Shown piece by piece: positions 1 through 11,041 of a stretch of 64,000 bases of DNA; within the stretch, counting starts at the first letter, position 1; each line of letters opens with the position of its first letter. The translations under genes were made by a program, and so were the position numbers. The stretch is from Otatea glauca (taxonomy: Eukaryota > Streptophyta > Magnoliopsida > Poales > Poaceae), in the NCBI GenBank assembly GCA_036346275.1, contig CM070721.1:5096452-5160451 (forward strand). Direction: 5' to 3'. The notes under the pieces are model-generated. The model searched no databases, was not told the origin of the DNA, and saw only the letters and a list, made by a program, of their open reading frames with translations.

Positions 1-423
1 TAATTTAAGAATAGATAATCCATCAAAGAAACCATGCTTTATTTATCATAAGTCATTAACAATATGTTTGTATAATCTAAATTATAAAGATCTTGAAATC
101 ATTCAATCCGAACGCTAAAACATTCCTGTTTTCTCTAATGAATCTTTATTTGGTTTTCTGTCTGTTTTCTTTTTGCCCTTATTAAAGTTGAATATTTGCT
201 ATACTTTCCGATTGATCGACGTGTAGAATCCGATGTCCTTTCCTCCGTCGTTGCCTCCGTCAACCATGGCTTCGTCTTCGTCGTAAGCAATAAATAAGCA
301 AGGCAAGCACCCCCTTTGATCATATTGGTCCCAGTTTTATAAATGTTTTCATTAAATGTTTTACTGCATACTTTATTTTACTAAAGTCTGCTATGTTATG
401 GGTATTGGTAATTGTACCTATTG
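1..423 (+). mobile_element. Giant-LTR LARD fragment, left piece (split by nested element)
   Basis: This segment matches the 3' third of the 5.4-kb LTRs further right (for example about 62190-62600). Shared landmarks are the 'tttgcccttattgaag' stretch, the exon-like GCC/CGT-rich stretch near 220-290, and 'ccccctttgatcatatt'. The match stops abruptly at 423 and resumes at 9623, because another retroelement is inserted in between with a 5-bp target duplication (TATTG, 419-423 and 9618-9622). The LTR's own 5' part lies outside the window. No gene is present; short ORFs here are chance. Confidence 0.85.
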
Positions 424-3171
424 TGTAACACCCCAGCACCTACAGTGCCCTGAGTGTCACCAAAACAGGAAATAAAACTAGATAAAGAAGATCAACTCTA
501 ATAGTACTCCGAAATCCACTAAAAATTTCGGCAGCACCTTCCCTAAAACTTGGACATCCACTCAGCAGACAAAAGACAATAATCGTTCTGATATCATCTA
601 CAACATGACATGAAATCAATCAACCATCATGAACAACTAAGCACACAACTAAACATAATATCATCAATCATCAATTAAACTTAACTACAACACGATTACA
701 TAATGAATTCAACTAGTTTTCGAGTAAACCGATTAACCCAACTAATCTTTTAACATGTCATGAGCGTGAGTGGAGGTGTAGCTAAGTCCCATCCCGCAAG
801 TCGCTCTCGTGGTACCTAAAAACATTAAACAAACAAGCATGAGTTCAAGACTCAGCAAAGTGCATCAGAAATCAATTTACACAATTAAATCAATAGTAAG
901 GGCATAGTTCTTATCCAAATCCATGAATTTATAAAACAATAATATCAACAACATTTACCTCTTTTCACTTCATTACTTACTTCCTACATGTACCTCTTCA
1001 AATCTCTTTGGATGAGTCCACGACTCGATCCCAACTCTACACATTTCTATTGAACTCAAAATCATCGTTAGGATGCAATGCGACATGCATGCTCATGAAT
1101 GCTCTTTTCTTTGCACGTACCGGTACTGCCGAGTGCACACCCGTCGGTGTGCACCCTCACGTCCCTTCCATCCCGTGGAAGGTGCCTACTCTTGCTGTCT
1201 CGCTCCCATTCACTTCGATAAATGGGACCACGAGGTAGGACTTTCGTGTTCACTACGTGTGAACACAGAGGCCCGCATCAGAATGGGTCGCCTCTTCTAT
1301 TATGAATGCACATATGCAATGAAATGAACAATTCTCAAATTGCAAATAATCATTCATGAGCATTAACATTTTCTCACATCCATAAATTTAACATGCACAA
1401 CACAAAAATCATTCTCTTGCAAGGCATATCAAGTGCTTAAGGCAACTGAGTAGCAGTTCATGCATCATGCAATGCACAAACCACCCTGATGATGCACTTG
1501 CCTCTTTACCCACGAGGAAGGGAGTGACATGAGGTTGAGGCTACTCCGAGATCACACTTCCTGTAATAAGCATTTAATTGCATTCATATCAAAACAATGC
1601 AATCACGGTTCAAGCGACAAAAAAATAAATATCATCTTTGCTCCTTCCTTAACCCCACTTTTAAACTCTCTCAAAAAGACCTATTAACCTTTCACACCTA
1701 ATATGAAACCAAATCTGTTACCACCCTGGACAGCAAACACTAAAACAACTATGACTTTTAAATGGATGATCCAAAAATTGAGTTCTTGAGCTCTAATCAA
1801 CCACAAGAGGATAATCTTTAACTTCTTCTATAGCCAGACATGCAGGAAATGCTTCAATATTTCTCAGAACAGCAAGGAACAGAGATTACATGCAACTACA
1901 CTAGTTCTGGACTGCAGTTACTAAAACAAGCATATCTTTTGATTGGTTTAACCAAAGTGAGTATTCTTGTGCTCTAATTGACCATAAAAGGATAACCTAC
2001 CATTTCCCATATCCATTCATTCAGAAGATGTGCTAAAATTCCCAGATTACAGATGAACAGAGACTGTACATTTTAAACCTAACTCAGGACAGTCTATACT
2101 AAAATGGGCATAACTTTTAATTGGATAAGTTAAAAATTGAGTTCTTGGATTCCAAATGACCACAAGAGGATAACCTACAATTACCCCCTATCCATTTAGT
2201 CAGAAACTGAGCCTAAAGTCCTCAACTTGCATTTTTAGTTTCAGTTCAGATTCTGAATTTTTCAGCAGATTGCAGTTTTAGGGTAGCAACTTCGAAATAG
2301 CATAACTTTTGATTTCTGAACCCAAATCAAGCAAACAAGGACATTTTCTTGATTTACAGGAAAAGTTCTAAATTTCTCTAGGCAACCAAAGATTCTAATT
2401 CGACATGAAAATAGCCCTAAACAGCAGTTCAAAATCTCAGATACCAACATGAACTAAATCAGAGCAGCCCGCACTAAAATGGTCATAACTTTTAATTGGC
2501 TGAATGGAATTTTGTGTTCTTGAGCTCTACTGAAACCTAAGAACACGAGCTACAACTTTGTCTACAGCCAACTTCTCAGAAAATAATTCGTTCTTGCCCA
2601 AAACACAGTCGCAACATTGGTCTGTGCACAGCTCGAAATCTGAACAGTATTCCCTCCAACCCTAGAGCCATTTTCCCTCCAAGATCCCCAAATCCAAGAA
2701 CCCTAGAACCATCCCCACTAGCTAGAACCTCCATTAGCACAGCAAGAACCTCAAAAACTTGAATCCACTCACCACCAAGAGGGAGGAAGAAGGAAGAGGG
2801 TGCTGCTGCAGGGAGGAGCTCGGGGGGCTGCTGCTGCTGTCCTGGAAGGAGGAGGCGCCACCAAGGAGAAGCCAGAGAGGAGGAAGACGCCAGGAACTTG
2901 GGGTGGAGGCGCTGGATGGGGAGAGCCAAGGAAGAGGAAAAGAAAAAGGAGAGGGGAGAAGGAAAGGGGTAGGTGGTGGGAAAGAAAAGGAAGAAAAATG
3001 GGATTCACACACCGCATTTTTTCCATCTTTTCAAATCACAGTGAGTCCACCAACACCCTGAATCAAGAATTCCGACTTAAGATATTACACTTAAGTAGTT
3101 AACAAAATGAAAATTTCCCAAATAAACCAAGGACATCAAAATAAATGTTTAATTGCAGAACTGGTATTACA
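424..3171 (-). repeat. 3' LTR of nested LARD (2748 bp)
   Basis: Direct repeat of about 6874-9617, starting TGTAACACC and ending ATTACA. It contains an A/C-rich half, about five degenerate tandem units of roughly 180 bp (1739-2650), and a GC/purine-rich block at 2750-3000 with overlapping ORFs on both strands. Those ORFs are biased-composition artefacts. Differences from the partner LTR concentrate at CAG/CTG trinucleotides. Confidence 0.88.
1739..2650. repeat. Degenerate ~180-bp tandem repeat inside LTR (about 5 units)
   Basis: Units start near 1739, 1920, 2098, 2290 and 2473. Each opens with 'actaaaa..' or 'cataacttttnattgg', then 'attgagttcttgagctc' and 'ccacaagaggataacc'. Spacing is 178-192 bp and units are clearly diverged from one another. 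The whole array recurs in the partner LTR at about 8187-9090, so it predates insertion of this element. Confidence 0.7.
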
Positions 3172-3187
3172 TTCTCTCCCCCTTAAT
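3172..3187 (-). other. Polypurine tract of nested LARD (complement)
   Basis: TTCTCTCCCCCTTAAT lies directly inside the left LTR. On the minus strand it is a purine run next to the 3' LTR, the usual plus-strand primer for reverse transcription. Confidence 0.75.
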
Positions 3188-6100
3188 GGAATTCGACCCC
3201 GAATTCGAAGAACATCAACTACAACAAAACAAAGTTCACAAGGGCTTGCAACTCAAAGCAACCACGCAAGAATTCAAATAAGTCCAAACAACAAATCAAA
3301 TTTCCAAGTCCAACTATTAACGAAAGTGATTTGACTCACCTCGACCAAGCTTTCTTCTCAAGACTATATATTCACTCCAATTTCTTCCTAAATTTGCAAG
3401 GGACAAAACTCCCTAGCATTGTAGATTCCAACGAACTTCCTGAACAAGGAATCTCACCAGAATTATCTCAATCTTCATCCTCAAATTCACCCACTAAGGA
3501 CTCGATCAAATTAATTGATATGCCAAATCCCCATATCGAACATAACATACCACTATCGTGAAATACTCTGATGTACTCAGAAAACTTTCCTTGATACTAC
3601 ATCACATTATACCCTTTTTAACTGATGATCCTTCTCAAAAGGATAGCGTACTAACCTCTAACTCAACTCCAATTTTCTTTTCAGCGTAAATCGTAAACTT
3701 AAATCTCCTTTCTCACCCTCTTTGCCACGATTCATCTTATTCATGACAAATAGAACGATACGAGGCTTTTCATTCGACACGCTCTAAACCAAATATCAAC
3801 TAATTACTCTTACATTCATTTAAATCTTCGGGTTCCAACCTCAACCCCAAAGAATCAAATACACATAGTCCCATCTCTTCCAACAAAAGGGCCATAACCA
3901 ACCAAGGCCATCAAGGAAATAGCCCACCTTGGCATAAATTTCCTTCGCTTGTAAACCACGATATAAAATTCTTTATTCTAACCTCTCGCAGCATATACCA
4001 CACCTAGTAACAATAGTTAAAACAAATGTTCACAATGTAACATTTCACTTCAATTTGACCTCACCTTAACAACCAACGCTACTTCCAAAATATTTCAACC
4101 GATATCACAAGCCTCCAAAGATACTCCACCAATAAACCACTAACGGTCAATGTCTAGCTCATGCTAGGACCAGAGATCATTACCAAACCACAAACGGTTC
4201 CTTTCCTAAGAGGGTCTTGCCCTCACATTCTTTCACTCAAAAACCAAGTCCAAAAGTATAATCCTTTAATATACTCAACTCTAGACCATAAACACTCATA
4301 TTCTTAACTCCAGCTAGAAAGCAAAAGAATTACAATTCTCTTGAACCAAGTGAACCACATACATCACCTTGAGCCCAACACACTAAAATTCATCTTGGAG
4401 AGAACTCGACAAAACTCAAAGATCTCTCATTTTCTTTTCCCTAGTCAAAACGCAAAGGAAAAACTCAATTGTTTTACATCACATAAACCACTTTTATCAT
4501 CTTCGAATCAATGTGATAAAATTCACACTAGGGAGAAACTCAAAGTAAAAGAGAGACTCCACACAAATCTTTGACAGAAGCCCTCATAAAAAAACAGAAC
4601 AAATCACCACTTTCACCAAAGCGTAACCTCCCACGCTTAACTAAAATCAACGCTTTGGAAGAGGAAACCGATTCTCAAGCCAAACATCTAAGCACCCAAC
4701 AGACATTTTTCTTTCAAGAGAATGGGAAACTTATTCCCAATGTAAACCACTTCATCAAGAGGAATCACTTGACCACGTAAACCCATAAAAGAAGATCCAA
4801 CTCAATCCCATCATTTCGTATTCCAATACTTTAGCCATTAAAGATTTCATATTCACAAAATCTCGAAAGTCCAACAGTTTGAACAAAAGTTACAAAACCC
4901 AATCTTCTTTTAATTTCTTTTTCCTATTCATATAACCACCACTACCATATTATCATCAAACCCTAACCAAGTCTATCTCATGACAATCAATAAGGAGAAC
5001 CACTTCCTTATTTCTTCAACACCAACAACTTACAAGCTAATTCAACATAAGACATGCGTATCATTTTCTTTTGATCTACTAACCATGACGAACCATCATT
5101 CATACAATGGTTTATTCCAAGCTTAATACATATCTTTTTTCAACACTTATTTCAAGGCGTACAACAATTACCTTTCGTGACAATCCCCAATTCACATACT
5201 CAATATCCCCAATTCATTCCACCAATAATTAATCCTAACCACACTATACAATCTTCACTAGCCATATTTCATAAATACAGATCCTGCATGTACATTTGTC
5301 AAGGACAAGCTCAACCTTTCATACAATCATTCCTTATCCCTATTCTTTGATTACACATCGATTAAGTCATTTTCTTTACCCAAAATACTAATCGACTCAT
5401 GAGAAACATGGACCAACAACCCTCATGTCTTTACACCATTATACTGTACTTTACATCAACACCTTGCTATAATAAATTCATCTACAAAGATTCTAGACCT
5501 TCTCACGGGATCAATACTAGCATTATCAGACACAATCCTGCATTTCCAATTAATTTCAGACTCGCAACACTTCGCATAAAACACTAATCAACACTCACTT
5601 TAGATCAATTGCCATCTCAAATAATCTTTCTCTACCACACAATAAATTAGGTTTTTTTAACAACCTACAAATTCACTTTAATATAATCAGCACCCACATC
5701 ATCTCAAAGTTCTAACTATTAATCATACACTTAACGCCTTGAACATCCTCGTGGGTCACATACCCAACCTTTAAGGAAAACACAGCTCTTAAGCATGAAT
5801 GAACACCGATAAATGCTTCTTCTTTCCGTAAAAACCCAAACAGAAATTGCAAGAGAGCGCAACTCTCAAATACCCAAACTCTAGCATGCAAAAGATCTTC
5901 ATCAAATCTCAAAGTTACAACTTCCACAAGGAAAGATAAATGCAAGGCAAACCAAACGATCAACCACATCCTTTCGATAAAACCTTAACACCAAGAATCT
6001 ACAAGACTTAAGTTTTACATCAAGACTTCAATAATTTCTTTTAAACTCGAGAATAACAACACAAGAATAAATCGATAACTTTCTCCGTAAAGCAATCCAA

Positions 6101-6859
6101 CAAAACCGAAAGGCCAAAGCTGGAATGGCAACCAAAAGAGGCGCCACACTAAACTCTTCTTCTTTGTCTTCAACCAAAGAAGGCAAAACCAAAACCGTCG
6201 AAAGAACAATCAGTGAATACTGTTACAAACACCTTTCCTTTGTTTCCAACCAAGAAAGACCAAAATAAATCAACCAAACCGATCGATGTAATGATAGAAG
6301 AAATCCTAAAGGATCCACCACCAAACTTTCTATTGACTCCAACCAATGAAGCTAAAAGGAACCAACAAACTCCATCCACTCTCTAAACCTTGTCGCAAAA
6401 GACTACTTACTCTTACCTACGAGAGGCTCCAAACTTCCAGCTTGTGGCTTTACCCACCACAACCACCACCATGGCTACTACCATGGCCACTCCACAACAA
6501 AGAAGGTGACCAAAACCCTTCGACAAAGACAACTCACTTAATCTCAATAACAAGAACAACTCAATTCATTCCTTTCATAAACATAGAAACATATATTATC
6601 AAAGGTAGCACTCAACATCAAAGCTTAAATACAACATTGAAGCGTAAAGCAACGATACCCATACCTTTTCCTATCGTGCATCGAGTGTGTCAAGTTTTAA
6701 ATTAATTAACCATTCTACTTTGATTTTAAGGTTGTTGCCTTAAGGCCAAATTTTTAACAAGAGTGGAAACCTATGCCATGTTTCTAATTTCACGCAAAGA
6801 AAATTTTTAGTTTACACTAGAGTAATTTGCTAAAATCACATGCCACGGACCTAAAGCCC
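3188..6859 (-). other. Internal domain of nested LARD, no recognisable gene
   Basis: About 3.7 kb of A/C-rich sequence between PPT and PBS. ORFs on either strand are under 120 codons. None shows a gag zinc knuckle, a DSG-type protease site, YxDD, an RNase H motif or the integrase HHCC/DDE residues. I see no captured host gene. The short minus-strand ORFs around 5712-6379 are rich in Phe/Leu/Trp, as expected from reading AT-rich DNA. Confidence 0.7.
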
Positions 6860-6871
6860 GCTCGATACCAA
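6860..6871 (-). other. Primer-binding site of nested LARD (initiator-Met type, damaged)
   Basis: GCTCGATACCAA is the complement of TTGGTATC(A)GAGC with one base missing. The intact form (GCTCTGATACCA) is seen at 16679-16690. The lost base lies in a CTG, the same context in which other repeat copies in this window disagree. Confidence 0.75.
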
Positions 6872-6873
6872 TC

Positions 6874-9617
6874 AGAACACCTCAAAGACCTACAAAGGCT
6901 CCTCGAGTGTCACCAAACAGAAATAAAACTAGATAAAGAAGATCAACTCTAATAGTACTCCAAATCCACTAAAAATTTCGCAAAGACCTTCCCTAAAACT
7001 TGGACATCCACTCACAGATAAAAGACAATAATCGCTCGATATCATCTACAACATGACATGAAATCAATCAACCATCATGAACAACTAAGCACACAACTAA
7101 ACATAATATCATCAATCATCAATTAAACTTAACTACAACACGATTACATAATGAATTCAACTAGTTTTCAGAGTGAACTGATTAACCCAACTAATCTTTT
7201 AACATGTCATGAGCGTGAGTGGAGGTGTAGCTAAGTCCCATCCCTGCAAGTCGCCTCTGTGGTACCTAAAAACATTAAACAAACAAGCATGAGTTCAAGA
7301 CTCAAAGAAAGTGCATCGTAAATCAATTTACACAATTAAATCAATAGTAAGGGCATAGTTCTTATCCAAATCCATGAATTTATAAAACAATAATATCAAC
7401 AACATTTACCTCTTTTCACTTCATTACTTACTTCCTACATGTACCTCTTCAAATCTCTTTGATGAGTCCACGACTCGATCCCAACTCTACACATTTCTAT
7501 TGAACTCAAAATCATCGTTAGGATGCAATGCGACATGCATGCTCATGAATGCTCTTTTCTTTGCACGCATCGCAGATCGCCGAGTGCACACCGCTCGTGT
7601 GCACCCTCACGCCCCTTCCATCCCGTGGAAGGTGCCTACTTTGTCTGTCTCGCCCCATTCACTTCGATAAATGGGACCACGAGGTAGGACTTTCGTGTTC
7701 ACTACGTGTGAACACAGAGGCCCGCATCGAATGGGTCGCTTCTTCTATTATGAATGCACATATGCAATGAAATGAACAATTCTCAAATTGCAAATAATCA
7801 TTCATGAGCATTAACATTTTCTCACATCCATAAATTTAACATGCACAACACAAAAATCATTCTCTTGCAAGGCATATCAAGTGCTTAAGGCAACTGAGTA
7901 GCAGTTCATGCATCATGCAATGCACAAACCACCTCGATGATGCACTTGCCTCTTTACCCACGAGGAAGGGAGTGACATGAGGTTGAGGCTACTCCCGAGA
8001 TCACACTTCTGTAATAAGCATTTAATTGCATTCATATCAAAACAATGCAATCACGGTTCAAGCGACAAAAAATAAATATCATCTTTGCTCCTTCCTTAAC
8101 CCCACTTTTAAACTCTCTCAAAAAGACCTATTAACCTTTCACACCTAATACTGAAACCAAATCTGTTACCACCCTGGACAGCAAACACTAAAACAACTAT
8201 GACTTTTAAATGGATGATCCAAAATTGAGTTCTTGAGCTCTAATCAACCACAAGAGGATAATCTTTAACTTCTTCTACAGCCAGACATGCAGGAAATGCT
8301 TCAATATTTCTCGAACAGCAAGGAACAGAGATTACATGCAACTACACTAGTTCTGGACTGCAGTTACTAAAACAAGCATATCTTTTGATTGGTTTAACCA
8401 AAGTGAGTATTCTTGTGCTCTAATTGACCATAAAAGGATAACCTACCATTTCCCATATCCATTCATTCAGAAGATGTGCTAAAATTCCCAGATTACAGAT
8501 GAACAGAGACTGTACATTTTAAACCTAACTCAGGACAGTCTATACTAAAATGGGCATAACTTTTAATTGGATAAGTTAAAAATTGAGTTCTTGGATTCCA
8601 AATGACCACAAGAGGATAACCTACAATTACCCCCTATCCATTTAGTCAGAAACTGAGCCTAAAGTCCTCAACTTGCATTTTTAGTTTCAGTTCAGATTCT
8701 GAATTTTTCAGCAGATTGCAGTTTTAGGGTAGCAACTTCAAATAGCATAACTTTTGATTTCTGAACCCAAATCAAGCAAACAAGGACATTTTCTTGATTT
8801 ACAGGAAAAGTTCTAAATTTCTAGGCAACCAAAGATACTAATTCGACATGAAAATAGCCCTAAACAGCAGTTCAAAATCTCAGATACCAACATGAACTAA
8901 ATCAGAGCAGCCCGCACTAAAATGGTCATAACTTTTAATTGGCTGAATGGAATTTTGTGTTCTTGAACTCTACTGAAACCTAAGAACACGAGCTACAACT
9001 TTGTCTACAGCCAACTTCTCAGAAAATAATTGTTCTTTCCCAAAACACAGTCGCAACATTGGTCTGTGCACAGCTCGAAATCTGAACAGTATTCCTCCAA
9101 CCCTAGAGCCATTTTCCTCCAAGATCCCCAAATCCAAGAACCCTAGAACCATCCCCACTAGCTAGAACCTCCATTAGCACAGCAAGAACCTCAAAACTTG
9201 AATCCACTCACCACCAAGAGGGAGGAAGAAGGAAGAGGTGCTGCTGCAGGAGGAGCTCGGGGCTGCTGCTGTGGCTGCTGTGCTGGAAGGAGGAGGCGCC
9301 ACCAAGGAGAAGCCAGGGAGGAGGAAGACGCCAGGAACTTGGGGTGGAGGCGCTGGATGGGGAGAGCCAAGGAAGAGGAAAAGAAAAAGGAGAGGGGAGA
9401 AGGAAAGGGGTAGGTGGTGGGAAAGAAAAGGAAGAAAAAATGGGATTCGCACACGCCTGCATTTTTTCCATCTTTTCAAATCACAGGTGAGTCCACCAAC
9501 ACCCCGAATCAAGAATTCCGACTTAAGATATTACACTTAAGTAGTTAACAAAATGAAAATTTCCCAAATAAACCAAGGACATCAAAATAAATGTTTAATT
9601 GCAGAACTGGTATTACA
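6874..9617 (-). repeat. 5' LTR of nested LARD (~2744 bp)
   Basis: Direct repeat of 424-3171. The outer end is ATTACA at 9617, next to target duplication TATTG. The inner end (TCAGAACACC where the partner has TGTAACACC) is altered, so the exact boundary is uncertain by a few bases. It carries the same ~180-bp tandem array (about 8187-9090) and the same GC-rich block (9200-9440). Confidence 0.87.
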
Positions 9618-9622
9618 TATTG

Positions 9623-11041
9623 CTTCATAGAACTTCCTTGATAAGTATGGATTTGTGAACCTTGATAACCCTAGAATAGTATAGACAGTAATTGATGTCA
9701 ATCTGGGTTGCTCACACATAGTGTTATGCTCAACCATGCTTAAAGAAACATAAAACTTTGACATGATTAAAAATGTTGGACCTTTATTTATGGTTGGTAT
9801 TTTGATCAAAAATGAAAATAAAACTATGGTTTTGATGCGGGCAATTACTGGCAATAGCCGGGAGTACAAGGGACTTGTACGTAGTATAGGTGGAGATTAT
9901 TGCCCGTATCGGATTAAGGACCGAACTACGTGTTCGTTAAACCCAAGAATTACCGTACAACCACAAGTGCTGGTATGGGACAGCCTTAAACCAATTAAGT
10001 TATCTGGTTTAACTTTGCACATTGGTAGGCCGGAGTAGTACGAGCTTCTTCAGTGACTGGTTGCTCGAAGGGGCGCCCACACCGAGGTGTTGGGAGTCAC
10101 GTTTGCTGATATAACGGTGTACGCCATACTATGGATATGCTTACTCATTATTGTGCAAGGATCGCACAAACATTTACACCATAGTACGGGCTTATCGTCA
10201 CCGGCCGGTGCAAAGTTAGCCTAGATAATGTAAAGGTTTCGTCATGAACATTCGCCACTACGCCAAAGGTGCGTGAAATATGCGCAAAAGGAAAAGGTCA
10301 TGACTTGTGGGTAAAGATGTACAACTCGCAGAGTGTCAAACTTTTCAAAAGCCGCTCTCCGCGTTATGGGAATCTTGGTGCGCCAAAGACTAGTTAGTTG
10401 TTTTTATTTTCATAAACTCGGATTTCTACCGGGACCGGTAGGAATGGTTACTCGGATTTCTACCGAGACCGGTAGGAATGGTTCGTGAATGTGGTCATGA
10501 TACCCGTAAATGATCTTTATTTATGCTTATATTCATTACTTTCAAGATTAAATTGCTTTTACTTCAATTTCATTTTGCAATCTACTATTCTCATTTACAT
10601 TTCAAAATAGCTTTATGCAAAGCAACCGTCAGCCTTTCCTTTGAAGTGGCTTGCATATATCATAGATTTTGTAAAAGTCTTGCGGAGTACGAAAGTACTC
10701 ACCCTTGCTTAATTGTTGTTTTTAGGTGAAGAGTCAGATTAGTCCGATGCAACATATTTATCGCAGGATTCGGGAATGATAGCGATGAAAGTTTTCTAGG
10801 GGTTATGCCTTGTCAGTTGCCTGAGGGATTGGATGGGCACACTACAAGACTTTGCTTCTTTGCTGCTATAAACACTGAATTGTAAGATTATTATGTATAT
10901 TAGCTTCCGCTTTAATAATATGGTGTATGGTTGTGATTCCAATTGTTGTAAATGTGTATACTAGCTACTGATCATGGGACTAGTACTGTTTGCACATCAG
11001 ATTTCCATTTTTGCATTTATGTGAAAATGGGGGTCATTACA
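9623..11041 (+). mobile_element. Giant-LTR LARD fragment, right piece ending at LTR terminus
   Basis: This resumes the LTR interrupted at 423 and runs to the family's 3' terminus GGGTCATTACA at 11041. Landmarks shared with 62620-64000 include 'cttgataaccctagaatag', 'gcgggcaattattggcaatagccgg' and 'gaaagtactcacccttgc'. It is more diverged than the three LTRs at the right of the window. No PBS follows the terminus; the next base begins another copy of the same family. Confidence 0.85.
10416..10483. repeat. 34-bp tandem duplication (2 units)
   Basis: Two adjacent copies of a 34-bp unit, 10416-10449 and 10450-10483, differ at one base (GGGACC versus GAGACC). The other giant-LTR copies show only a single related segment, so the duplication is private to this copy. 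Confidence 0.8.

Larger units (their letters stand above)
424..9617 (-). mobile_element. Complete non-autonomous LTR retrotransposon (LARD type), nested
   Basis: The element runs from TGTAACACCCC at 424 to ...ATTACA at 9617 and is flanked by the perfect 5-bp duplication TATTG. Two LTRs of about 2.75 kb (424-3171 and about 6874-9617) enclose 3.7 kb of internal DNA. On the + strand the left LTR is followed by TCTCTCCCCCTTAA, a reverse-complement polypurine tract, and the right LTR is preceded by GCTCGATACCAA, a damaged complement of the initiator-Met primer site. The element therefore reads on the minus strand. No gag, protease, RT, RNase H or integrase motif is visible in any frame of the internal region, so it must rely on enzymes made by another element, probably a Gypsy/Tekay-like partner judging by the PBS and PPT style (inference). 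Confidence 0.9.

Noticed and set aside
1739..2650. Possible centromeric satellite
   Set aside because: Only about five diverged units, confined to and duplicated with the LTR. The period is near 180 bp, but I see no similarity to the ~155-bp grass centromere repeat.
2569..3102. Cluster of overlapping ORFs on both strands, repeated at 8970-9540
   Set aside because: Purine-rich/pyrimidine-rich block of the LARD LTR. The frames differ between the two LTRs and none shows a domain.
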